Shown: positions 45,883 to 55,978 of the stretch, in pieces
How positions within the stretch are numbered: position 1 is the stretch's first letter
How the letters are laid out: each line of letters begins with the position of its first letter
Source: Toxorhynchites rutilus septentrionalis
Taxonomy: Eukaryota; Arthropoda; Insecta; Diptera; Culicidae
Assembly (NCBI RefSeq): GCF_029784135.1
Contig: NC_073745.1
Span: forward strand, 163,798,828-163,862,827
Length of the DNA: 64,000 nt
Direction of reading: 5' to 3'
Translations under genes and position numbers: made by a program
Notes under the pieces: generated by a model
Told to the model about the DNA's origin: nothing
The model's database searches: none
The model's input: only the letters and a program-made list of their open reading frames with translations

Positions 45883-47516
45883 TTTTTTTCTTTTTCTTTT
45901 CGGTCTGTTTCAGGATCATTCCACTGACTTCAGCGACATTTTACCACGACGTATCGACAAATAACGGACTTTTGACCTTAAAATTAGACTCGGTTAAGAT
46001 AAAATTAGGATACGACCGTATAATACATAAAATTAACCTAGATGAAATAGGACAAAATATAAACTATATCGAAAAATTAGCAAATAACCTTAATGTAACG
46101 GATCACTTACAACAAACAATCCAGTTGAAAATTAAAAAGGCTTATGAAAAGTTGACAGGATTTTACCCAAAACGTGCAAAAAGAGGACTTATTAATGCTT
46201 TAGGAAACGTGATAAAATTTATAGCAGGCAACCCCGACCAGGAAGACCTCGACTTAATCAATCAAAATTTAGAGATGCTTGAAACTAATAGCAACAAAAT
46301 CATAGATAATCAAATAAAACAAGTAAAAATCAACAATGTACTTCAAGCTACTATTAATAAAGTCTCAAAAACCGTAAGATCAATTAAGGAACATGTACAA
46401 TCTCAAGACACGATAATTAGAAAAGACTTGGAATTCATAAATCTTATTTTGAATACTGATATCCTGATAAAAGCCTTAGAAGACCTCGAAGAACAGATTG
46501 CCTTTTCAAAATCTAATAGCTTGAACAAAAACATTCTCAGTATGGCTGAAAAAGATTATATTTTGAAATTTTTAGAAAGCCAATATATTGTCATTAGATT
46601 TGAAGATGAAATTTATAAATTCGTAAGATCAGTTGTATCGCTACAAAATAATCACATAATCATTATAGTCAAACTCCCCATCATTGAACCGAACGAGTAC
46701 TCATTGATGCAGTTAGAACCTGTCAACGTGAATGGAACCAGAATCGACACGAGCATCCGCTATGTGGCCAAGTATCAGCAGTCATTATACGAGCAGAGTG
46801 AGAGGTGTTTCATTTGCGACAATAACTTGCCAGTGAACGACGGTTGCATCTCCAATATCCTGACAAACCAAAAAGCCAAGTGTCCGATGCATAAACAACC
46901 AGAACGTCCAATAATCAAGGAAATCAGTGTCGGAACAATTCTCATCGACACAAATAAAGCAGTCTACATTTTAGACTCATGTGGAGAATCACAAATCATT
47001 TCCGATCCAACTATTATTGAAACAGGTAACTGCACAGTTACAGTGCAGAATGTAACCTTCAGAAGCAACTCTAAAACTATAAATAAATCTGAATATCTCA
47101 CACCCATATTTGGAAAAGAGATAGAAACCATTAAGCAAAAACCAGACATCGAAGAAATACACCAGATGAATATCGAAAATTTGGAGGAAATTCAGAGACT
47201 TAAGCTTCACATGATCAGCTCTCAAACGCTCGGAGGACTAGCGATAACCTCTACCATCCTGTCAATAGTAATCATCTTATGCATTCGCAGATACAAATCC
47301 CAAACTAGAAGTCAACCCCAACAGGATAAAAAAGAGGACATCGTCACCTCACAGATTACCAACAAGAAGTTCGACATCAGCTCCCCGGAAAACAATCAGA
47401 AAGGAACAGTAACCGATATACTGAAGGACGAGCCAACCTGCCTAACGAAATCCTTCCTTCCGGCACCCAGATTTGTCCTTACCAAGGGATCCAGAAAATC
47501 AACCGAGGACGCTTGA
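45879..47516 (+). CDS. env: Element C Env (F-like glycoprotein), open frame
   Basis: 545 codons without interruption. After the acceptor at 45913 comes a short hydrophobic leader, a basic cleavage motif RAKRG followed by a Gly/Ala-rich fusion-peptide-like stretch, heptad-rich helices, a cysteine cluster (CFICDNNLPVNDGC), a membrane span (LAITSTILSIVIILCI) and a ~75-residue tail. It ends 16 bp before the 3' LTR. In insect errantiviruses this protein mediates membrane fusion. That all cleavage, fusion and anchor features remain open in an element lacking polymerase is unusual. Confidence 0.88.
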   Translation: MIFFFFFSVCFRIIPLTSATFYHDVSTNNGLLTLKLDSVKIKLGYDRIIHKINLDEIGQNINYIEKLANNLNVTDHLQQTIQLKIKKAYEKLTGFYPKRAKRGLINALGNVIKFIAGNPDQEDLDLINQNLEMLETNSNKIIDNQIKQVKINNVLQATINKVSKTVRSIKEHVQSQDTIIRKDLEFINLILNTDILIKALEDLEEQIAFSKSNSLNKNILSMAEKDYILKFLESQYIVIRFEDEIYKFVRSVVSLQNNHIIIIVKLPIIEPNEYSLMQLEPVNVNGTRIDTSIRYVAKYQQSLYEQSERCFICDNNLPVNDGCISNILTNQKAKCPMHKQPERPIIKEISVGTILIDTNKAVYILDSCGESQIISDPTIIETGNCTVTVQNVTFRSNSKTINKSEYLTPIFGKEIETIKQKPDIEEIHQMNIENLEEIQRLKLHMISSQTLGGLAITSTILSIVIILCIRRYKSQTRSQPQQDKKEDIVTSQITNKKFDISSPENNQKGTVTDILKDEPTCLTKSFLPAPRFVLTKGSRKSTEDA

Positions 47517-47520
47517 CTCT

Positions 47521-47532
47521 TAGGGGGGAGAC
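47521..47532 (+). other. Polypurine tract of element C
   Basis: TAGGGGGGAGAC abuts the 3' LTR. Confidence 0.75.
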
Positions 47533-47971
<439 letters not shown>

Positions 47972-48151
47972 AATATTAGGCTGTCAAAAAAGTCCTGCGG
48001 TATTTCCGCGAGGTGTCGTTATAAGCGCGTAGTTCTAGTTGTATTCATTGTATCGAGTCAGCTTGTTGGAAAGGTATTTTTGCGCGCTATAATATAGTCC
48101 TTGGCAGTGTTTTGTTTGGTTAAGTCGTTCGTGAGTTATAGTGTCGCAAAT

Positions 48152-48205
48152 ATGGAGCAAAATAAAGAGAAAATCCGACATATTTACTATGACAAAGGCA
48201 AAAAG
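48152..48205 (+). pseudogene. mariner transposase, N-terminal fragment
   Basis: ATG at 48152 opens MEQNKEKIRHIYYDKGKN, the start of the DNA-binding domain. It is cut at the target duplication AAAGGCAAAAA (48194-48204). Confidence 0.8.
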
Positions 48206-48227
48206 GTGTCGCAAAAAGGCAAAAAGG
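48206..48227. other. Filler at the 5' junction of the I-clade insertion
   Basis: About 22 bases, including GTGTCGCAAAAAGG, repeat nearby mariner sequence (GTGTCGCAAA at 48141) and part of the target duplication. This looks like template switching during 5' end capture. Confidence 0.6.
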
Positions 48228-49273
48228 TCGATTCCGGGGAATGAGAAAGCGGACTCGCTAGCTAAGGTGGGCGCTTTAGAAGGCACACTTTTTGAAAGGC
48301 AAATTGCTTATAATGAATTTTTCCACATTCCTCGTCAGTATACGCTGGTAAGTTGGCATCGCATGTGGAGTGGTGATGAGTTCGGTCGTTGGTTACACAC
48401 GATTATCCCTAAGGTCTCGACGAGTGCATGGTTCAAGGGATTGAATGTAGGTCGTGATTTCATTCGCGTGATATCTCGGCTTATGTCCAATCACTACAAC
48501 CTAAACGCGCATCTCTATCGCATTGGGCTCGCAGCAAACAATCTTTGTGATTGTGGCGATGGCTACCACGACATCGAGCATGTTGTCTGGTCGTGTATCC
48601 GGTTCCATGCTGCTCGTTCTCAGCTCTCTAGAGCACTGAGAGCACAAGGCAGACAATCGGATATCCCCGTCCGGGATATCTTAGGTAGCCGGGATCCTGA
48701 TCTTCTGCTTCATCTATACCTGTTCCTCAGAAACGCCGATGTCAACGTTTAATGATGTTTCCTTCGTTGTGTCCCCGTTTCATATCCCTCCTATCCGATC
48801 GATAAACTTTTACTTAGTCGCGGCAATACATACACACACTCTTTACAGATGCACGGGCCGAAGGTTGTGCAGTCCACTGATTATTCAACAAGAGTCAAAG
48901 GTTGTACCGCTCATGACAACTCTACACGAGCTGATGATTGCGCCGGCTAGTGACCATTCTATCCTGGATTCCTCGAGTCGAGAAAGACGCACCACGCTAG
49001 ATATGGGGTACAGACAAGGGGGGCGTTGCTGATTAATGGTCAGCTGCATCCCAATAGGAAGTATCCCGTGTCGGGCACACGTACAGAGCATCGAAGACTG
49101 CGACATACCAATTATGAGAACACTTGTAATACTAACCTCGAGTCAACCGCGAGTAATCGGTTACATATTACTAACATAGTCTAAGCAAACATTGTCAAAA
49201 TATTGAACTCCCGGCCCCGTTAGGCTGACACCATATGAGCCTTAATAAAATATATATTTTGGATAAAAAAAAA
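48228..49273 (+). mobile_element. 5'-truncated I-clade element inside mariner
   Basis: Starts within RNase H (SIPGNEKADSLAK, open frame to NADVNV at 48749), keeps the CDCGDGYHDIEHVVWSC tail and full 3' UTR, and ends in TTTTGGATAAAAAAAAAA. Target duplication AAAGGCAAAAA at 48194-48204 (again at 48215-48225) and 49272-49282. Confidence 0.9.
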
Positions 49274-49282
49274 AGGCAAAAA

Positions 49283-50243
49283 TGCATCTCAAGCTGCCAA
49301 TAAAATTGGTGCAGTTTATGGACCCGATACAGTTTCCATTTCCACCGCACAACGATGGTTTCAACGTTTTCGTTCTGGTGTAGAGGTCGTCGAAGATGCG
49401 CCACGCTCCGGAAGGCCTGTCGTCGAAAATTGCGACAAAATCGCTTAATTAGCCGAGAAAGACCCGCATAGTAGCAGCCGTAGCATCGGCCAAGAGCTGG
49501 GGATAAGTCATCAAACCGTTATTAACCATTTGAAGAAGCTTGGATTCACAAAGAAGCTCGATGTATGGGTGCCACACACGTTGACGCAAAAAAACATCTT
49601 TGACCGTATCGACGCATGTGAATCACTGCTGAATCGCAACAAAATCGACCCGTTTTTGAAGATGGTGACTGGCGATGAAAAGTGGGTCACTTACGACAAC
49701 GTGAAGCGCAAACGGTCGTGGTCGAAGCCCGCTGAAGCGGCTCAGACGGTGGCCAAGCCCTCATTAACGGCCAGGAAGGTTCTGCTGTGTGTTTGGTGGG
49801 ATTGTCAAGGAATAATCTATTATGAGCTGCTTCCCTATGGCCAAACGCTCAATTCGGACCTGCACTGCCAACAACTGGACCGCTTGAAGGTAGCACTCAT
49901 GAAGAAGAGGCCATCTTTGATAAACAGAGGCCGCATTGTCTTCCATCAGGACAACGCCAGGCCACACACTTCTTTGGTGACGCGCCAGAAGCTCCGGGAG
50001 CTCGGATGGGAGGTTCTTTTGCATCCGCCGTATAGTCCGGACCTTGCACCAAGTTACTACCACCTGTTTTTGTCCATGGCGAACGAGCTAGGTAGTCAGA
50101 AGTTAGCCACAAAAGAGGCCTGTGAAAATTGGCTATCCGAGTTTTTTGCCTATAAGGAAGCGAGCTTCTATAACAGGGGTATTATGAAGTTGGCATCTCG
50201 TTGGGAACAAGTCATCGAACAAAACGGCGCATATTTGACTTAA
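49283..50243 (+). pseudogene. mariner transposase, main part, inactive
   Basis: Cut-and-paste transposase of the D,D34D type. It contains the HTH segments and HQTVINHLKKLGF, WVPHTLTQKN, first Asp in VTGDEKW and second in HQDNARPH. The expected third Asp in APSDYH is Tyr (APSYYH), so the catalytic triad is lost. A TAA at 49446 also interrupts the N-terminal part. The frame is open from 49530 to the stop at 50243. Confidence 0.9.
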
Positions 50244-50259
50244 AACAGATGATTGTAAC

Positions 50260-50890
50260 CAGAGTTGCAAAATCTCACACTCACTTTACTGACAGCGCAA
50301 GATATTGAGACAACATCAAAATCAACCACCAATGCCCCTGCAGTTCATGACAAATGAACCAAACTTAATTACATGCAACCGACACTCCGTCACGTGGAAC
50401 ATTTGGTTTTTGCATTATTCCCCACACTCATTCGTTCCACTGTCTCACTGAGAATTTACGCCCGAAATTTTCATACGCATCTTCGATCAGCTGACAGTGG
50501 AAGGGAACAAAATTCCATACAAGGAAATATCATCTCACTGACACCGCGTCAGACGTTTAAACGCGTGTCCGTGTGTGTTTTCCTAGTATGTTTCTAGCCC
50601 CGGTCCCATTTTTGTGCCGCTTATTGCACACACATCGATGGGCAACGGCACATTTGAGTGCTGAGTTTATGGGTGTATGACCAACGAAAATTTCACCAGG
50701 ACACAATGAAAGGTGATATTTTCGGCTTGAGCATTCACTGACATCGAGAATGAACTGATATTTCTGTTGATGGAACGAAAACTATATCAAAACAAACGAG
50801 ATGGTGAGCCAGCGGTCATAGGCACAGCGGCACCGCGATAGAAAAATGTGAAGAGTGTCGGTGGAGATATTTTGCACTGATAAAAATTGC
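50260..50890. mobile_element. Probable non-coding insertion in the mariner 3' UTR
   Basis: Left GTTGCAAAATCTCACACTCAC and the inverse of the right (GTGCAAAATATCTCCACCGAC) resemble each other. The mariner 3' UTR would otherwise be short. Ends are imperfect, so this is tentative. Confidence 0.4.
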
Positions 50891-51007
50891 TTTTCGATTT
50901 CAACATGTTCTTTCGAAATTTTGCATCCTTGATTGTAACTAATTTTATGAACAAATGAAAATTCAAAAAAAAATACCGCAGGACGTTTTTGACAGTAAAA
51001 AAAAAAA

Positions 51008-51138
<131 letters not shown>

Positions 51139-51154
51139 ATATATATATATATAT

Positions 51155-51826
51155 CGCGTAACTTTTGAAAAGGTCCAATGTAACATTTTCGCCAACTCGA
51201 GAAAAACGTAGTTGAAGACCCGAACATTATTTCGCGAATTGTCTTAAAAGCTATCAATCTTTATCACTGTTTTCACCACTAGCTGTCAAGAATAACTTCG
51301 TAAAACCAATCGTAACTGTTGTTCCGTGATTTGAGATTAAGGTTGAAGCCTCGGACCGAAAAATGTTACATTGGACGTTTTGACTGCCCGCGATTGCACA
51401 TTGGCCATATTACGTTGCACTATAAAAATTTGAAACTAACTAATAAACAACAATCCAAATATCAGCATTTCGTTCTAAAGACTGATTATTATTGTTATCA
51501 CTCGTTGAATTGCACTGAAATCGATAACAACACCTGTAAGAAACAAATTCCAAAACGACCGAAGTACGACTGCGAGTTGTTTTGACTGCTTTGTTACTTC
51601 GGACGTTTCGGCCGTCGGAGGAAAGTGGCGTCCGAAGAAACAGCCGGGTGCTTAAAATTCGAATCTGTACTTTGGATATTTTTTGTATCGGCGACAAAAA
51701 GATGAAGAAGATCGATACGTGAACGATTGTTTTTGTAATACATTCAATGATTGAAAACTAATAGCGTGCATCCATTAACTCGATTTGTTTACATTTGTTA
51801 CATAGGACCTTTTCAAAAGTTACGCG
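51155..51826 (+). mobile_element. 672-bp TIR element, copy 1
   Basis: Left CGCGTAACTTTTGAAAAGG and right CCTTTTCAAAAGTTACGCG are perfect inverses, extending with one mismatch to ATGTAAC. Inside is a second inverted pair, CCAATGTAACATTTT/AAAAATGTTACATTGG. There is no transposase. TA-rich flanks. I cannot assign the superfamily. Confidence 0.85.
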
Positions 51827-51849
51827 AGATATATATTATATATATTATA

Positions 51850-52548
51850 TTATATAGGAATTGAGTTCAAGTTTCAGTCAGTTCAATTCCCGTTCAATTT
51901 CAGTTCAGTCAAGATTCAATTTAAGTTCAGTTCAAAGTTCAAGCATCACTTCAAATAAAAACGGAAAGTTCAATCAAGTAAAATAGTTCAAGTTAAAAAT
52001 ATCCGAATCCGAAAACCCACTAAGCGTTGACAACCAGGCGTCACGCATCAGAATCCGGATACCCCCAAATTGGCAACCAGGCGCCACGCACCAGGCCAGA
52101 GCTCCTAACAAGGAAGGAGCTCGAGTAAAGGTATAACACACACACACACACCCAAAATTTCCCCCACCGAAAAGTAGTTGCGAGTTTCACTCGGACGGAC
52201 CAATCTGGAGCCGTCTGATACTGAAACGTATTCGCGATTACGGGAATTTTGGAAGGGGCATAGCCCGTAAGAGACCAAAACAAGTCCAGGAAAATAGGCT
52301 CCCTGGCTTCGTTGCCTTTAATTAAATCCGTGATTCTTAGGCCTCAATTGCCGACATCTAGGGAAATAAGTTCCCTAGATTAATCACGAAGCGCTCGAGA
52401 GAGGACGAGCGAAAAGTCTTGCTTTAATTGCAAGCATCTAGGGAGTTCACATTCCCTAGATTTACATACAGTTCAATATATTAAAACACGATTTGAATGC
52501 AATGTACCACTGGTAATTAGCACGACATTATGTCAAAAGATTTCCAAC
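51850..52548 (-). other. 3' UTR of the second non-LTR family (J), copy 1
   Basis: On the minus strand it follows the J reading frame. It contains two hairpins with ATCTAGGGA stems, a (GT)n run, a duplicated CAACCAGGCG.CACGCA block and a tail of about ten AGTTCAA-type units (51850-51990). Confidence 0.7.
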
Positions 52549-53055
52549 TTATAATTTTAAATGCTGTTTTAAACTGGTTTTAAATAACAGTCGATTATTC
52601 AACCATTTCAGACGATCCGGTAGGGCATTGTACACAGATGGACCGTAGAAAGAAATTCGCATTTGCCCTAGATTTGTGAAGGTTCTCGAACGCATTAGAT
52701 TATGAGCATACCGAGTATTGTGCTCATGAGTTGTGGTCGGTAGAATGAGGTTACAAAGCATATTCTGATTTTTAATCACGTCGTATACAAACAAGCAAGA
52801 CTGCAACTTGCACAGACCACGTAAAGGGAGAATTCTGTGCGACGCGTTTGTATACAGTTGAAAGGAGGAATATAACTGCGGCAAGTTAAAAATTATTTTT
52901 AAGCATCTGTTTTGTAATACTTGTAATTTTTTAAGCTTGGATTTACAAGCATGACCCCAAACGATTATTAAATACTGCAAATGGGAATGAATACAACCAT
53001 GATAGAAAGTCAAAAGGGCATTTCGAGACACAAATTTACTTACAGTTATAATCAC
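52549..53055 (-). pseudogene. Non-LTR family J, RT C-terminal region, copy 1
   Basis: 168 codons: RNALLTFYHGCIHSHLQYLI, then LKKLQVLQNRCLKIIF, ending FKTSLKQHLKL. This is the thumb and C-terminal region typical of CR1/Jockey-type non-LTR reverse transcriptases. The palm and endonuclease are absent. The first codon is not ATG, and a stop precedes it, so it is a 5'-truncated remnant. Confidence 0.78.
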
Positions 53056-53293
53056 CTAAGGTTCTGAAAGATGGTTGAATAAGAACATGTTAGATGGTTG
53101 AGCTCTAGGCTAGAACTACTTTATTTTGGCATTGCTCCATATTTTATATCCAGCGAGAAATTGACTAATCTACCCGTTGACTACACTTTCAACTACCCTG
53201 CTTTAAATCATTACCCTCGTTCAATGACTACCCACTAGACAACACGTGCTCTGTGTTGATGGTTTTGAAGGTTAGGCCTGGTTTCGCTTATAA
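53056..53293 (-). repeat. Shared non-coding segment upstream of J
   Basis: Present with the same sequence at 62588-62825 and, in part, inverted at 62917-63090. Its function is unknown. It ends at a TA array. Confidence 0.8.
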
Positions 53294-53415
<122 letters not shown>

Positions 53416-54086
53416 CTCCGTAACTTTTGAAAAGGTCCTATGTAACAAATGTAAACAAATCGAGTTAATGGATGCACGCTATTAGTTTTCAATCATTGAA
53501 TGTATTACAAAAACAATCGTTCACGTATCGATCTTCTTCATCTTTTTGTCGCCGATACAAAAAATATCCAAAGTACAGATTCGAATTTTAAGCACCCGGC
53601 TGTTTCTTCGGACGCCACTTTCCTCCGACGGCCGAAACGTCCGAAGTAACAAAGCAGTCAAAACAACTCGCAGTCATACTTCGGTCGTTTTGGAATTTGT
53701 TTCTTACAGGTGTTGTTATCGATTTCAGTGCAATTCAACGAGTGATAACAATAATAATCAGTCTTTAGAACGAAATGCTGATATTTGGATTGTTGTTTAT
53801 TAGTTAGTTTCAAATTTTTATAGTGCAACGTAATATGGCCAATGTGCAATCGCGGGCAGTCAAAACGTCCAATGTAACATTTTTCGGTCCGAGGCTTCAA
53901 CCTTAATCTCAAATCACGGAACAACAGTTACGATTGGTTTTACGAAGTTATTCTTGACAGCTAGTGGTGAAAACAGTGATAAAGATTGATAGCTTTTAAG
54001 ACAATTCGCGAAATAATGTTCGGGTCTTCAACTACGTTTTTCTCGAGTTGGCGAAAATGTTACATTGGACCTTTTCAAAAGTTACG

Positions 54087-54088
<2 letters not shown>
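53416..54088 (-). mobile_element. 672-bp TIR element, copy 2 (inverted)
   Basis: Reverse complement of copy 1 apart from a few bases (for example a left end CTCCGTAAC in place of CGCGTAAC). Together with copy 1 it frames J copy 1. Confidence 0.88.

Positions 54089-54127
<39 letters not shown>
54089..54127. repeat. (TA)n array 8
   Basis: Short TA run at the 3' LTR of element D. Confidence 0.95.
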
Positions 54128-54129
<2 letters not shown>

Positions 54130-54396
54130 CTTGTTGTGGCCTTCGACGTTCAGCTTTTAAAAAACGTTTATTATAATCAACATACAGTTTATTATCTAAA
54201 TATCATTTATTAAGCAAACGTGGACGGTCACGGAAAGAATTTGAATGAGAACTGAACGGCGTCGTGGGTTCTGCTGCTGGTATATATCGATGAGTAATGC
54301 TGATGCAGCGGAACGATGGCTATTGGCTGGCCGCGATCGTACGATGTTTGGAATGTGCTGATCGTGGTCCTTTGGTGTGCATATCATAACGTGATT
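54127..54396 (-). repeat. 3' LTR of element D
   Basis: Minus-strand start AATCACGTTATG, end CACAACAAGATT. Three AATAAA hexamers occur toward the end. The env stop codon overlaps its first bases. Confidence 0.9.
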
Positions 54397-55946
54397 CATC
54401 GGGGGGGTGAAAAAGTGTCGTCCTCGGCACTTGGTTGGTTATTCTGAATTCCTGGCAGGATGTTGTTGAGTTCGAGGTTTATCAACTTCTGGCGTTTCCT
54501 TGATTTCCTTTGTTGAGTAGCTTTCAGATGATAATAGATTAAAAATAGAATAATAATCAATAGAGTTGAGGACAGGGATGTCCCTCCTACTAGACTCCAT
54601 TTCCATTTTTGGTCGGATTCTTGTTGAAGGAATACTTTGTCTAAATGTTTCCTGTTCGAGAGTGCTACTTCTTCTATTTTTGCCACATCGTGATCGTTTA
54701 TGATTTGCTTTTTAATGGAAAGGTCATGAAGAGCTCCTTGGAATGTTTCAACTTCGCTAATTTTGTCGATTGAAGTAAAGTTGCGTTCCATGTAGGTAAC
54801 TGTGCAGTTCGAGAAAGATATTATGAAACTTCCGGAAAGATGTCTGTTACTAGGTCCGCAATCGGAACGTAACTCCTGGTCTTTTGCATTAGTGATCAGG
54901 ACCTTGTTATTAGCTATTAATTTTGCAGATGTTTCTTCACTTTTTTCCATCACACAATGCGGATCGTTGCCCATTATAAGTGGGTAAATGCATGAGTCTT
55001 TGAACTCTTTTGTGTAAATGTTTAATTGGACGTAGTTTTCTGGTTCCGTTGTGGTAAGGAGTTGTCTACCTTGTTTGATTACGAATTGGGGATATTCTTT
55101 TATAACAATACCGTTCTGATTTATTGGGTATATACGGATAATTGTTGATTCTTCCGGTTCCATTTCTGGGACGTGGATAATGTACAGTAAAGTATTTTCG
55201 CTAGTGGCTATTTTTGGGGTCACTAGATTGAGTGCTTCTTCAGGTATGTCCATTTGAATTCCTTGATTGTTGAGGATGGTTTTTATCAGGTTAATTTCTT
55301 TGCTGGATAATATTCTGCTATTGGTAACTCGCATTTTAGAGAAGAGTACTGCTTCTTGAATGTTGCTTAGAATTTTGTTGATAGTGTCGATGTTCAGAAT
55401 TGTTGTAATTATGTCGATATCGTCGAGGATGATTTGATTGATATGCTGTTTCTCAATTATTTGATTAATTGCGGTTGTTAATTCAGAGATACTGTTGCCA
55501 ATCTGTTCGTTGATTTTGATTTGATGATTGTTCTCGCTGACTAGTTGGTTCAAGCTCCTGTTGATGATTCGTAGGTCTTGGGCGTCGGGGCTGCCGGCGA
55601 TCCATTTCCATGCTGTGCCTATGATGTCCCATCTTCTGGTCCTCTTATGAATAGTTGGTTTAATTTGTAGAAAATTAGAATACAATTCGCGTATTTTATG
55701 CTTGCTAATCTGATTAAGTACATTATTATTCTTTTGATTATTGTATACCAAACTTGTAAGTTGGTTGATTGTTGACTCTAGGTCTGTAAGATTAATTGGA
55801 TGTATTATCCTAATATTTCCCGTTTGGATTTTGCAAGAACCAATCTTCTGCATTAATATAAGATCGTTATGAAGATTTCTTATGGTGAGCTCCTGACATG
55901 AAATTCTTGAGATGACGATGATGATTCCTATGTATGAGATGAGCAT
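54396..55946 (-). CDS. env: Element D Env (F-like glycoprotein)
   Basis: 516 codons, intact. The ATG at 55946 directly follows a splice acceptor (ATTACAG, ending at 55947). Features: hydrophobic signal sequence (residues ~1-17), basic cleavage site HKRTRR near residue 103 followed by Trp/Gly-rich sequence, heptad-rich ectodomain, cysteines in SDCGPSNRHLSGSF and FSNCTV, a membrane span (SLSSTLLIIILFLIYYHL) near residue 455-475, and a basic then acidic tail. The role in insects is membrane fusion and possible spread between cells. Whether this copy does so is not known. Confidence 0.9.
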   Translation of the reverse strand: MLISYIGIIIVISRISCQELTIRNLHNDLILMQKIGSCKIQTGNIRIIHPINLTDLESTINQLTSLVYNNQKNNNVLNQISKHKIRELYSNFLQIKPTIHKRTRRWDIIGTAWKWIAGSPDAQDLRIINRSLNQLVSENNHQIKINEQIGNSISELTTAINQIIEKQHINQIILDDIDIITTILNIDTINKILSNIQEAVLFSKMRVTNSRILSSKEINLIKTILNNQGIQMDIPEEALNLVTPKIATSENTLLYIIHVPEMEPEESTIIRIYPINQNGIVIKEYPQFVIKQGRQLLTTTEPENYVQLNIYTKEFKDSCIYPLIMGNDPHCVMEKSEETSAKLIANNKVLITNAKDQELRSDCGPSNRHLSGSFIISFSNCTVTYMERNFTSIDKISEVETFQGALHDLSIKKQIINDHDVAKIEEVALSNRKHLDKVFLQQESDQKWKWSLVGGTSLSSTLLIIILFLIYYHLKATQQRKSRKRQKLINLELNNILPGIQNNQPSAEDDTFSPPR

Positions 55947-55978
55947 CTGTAATACAATGTGAGATAGAAAGAGAAAAG

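Larger units (their letters stand above)
47981..50994 (+). mobile_element. mariner transposon, interrupted
   Basis: Inverted ends CTGTCAAAAA.GTCCTGCGG at 47981 and 50994 match over about 25 bp with one mismatch. The transposase is split by an I-clade insertion (48228-49273). About 600 bp of extra sequence lies between the transposase stop and the right end. Confidence 0.88.
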
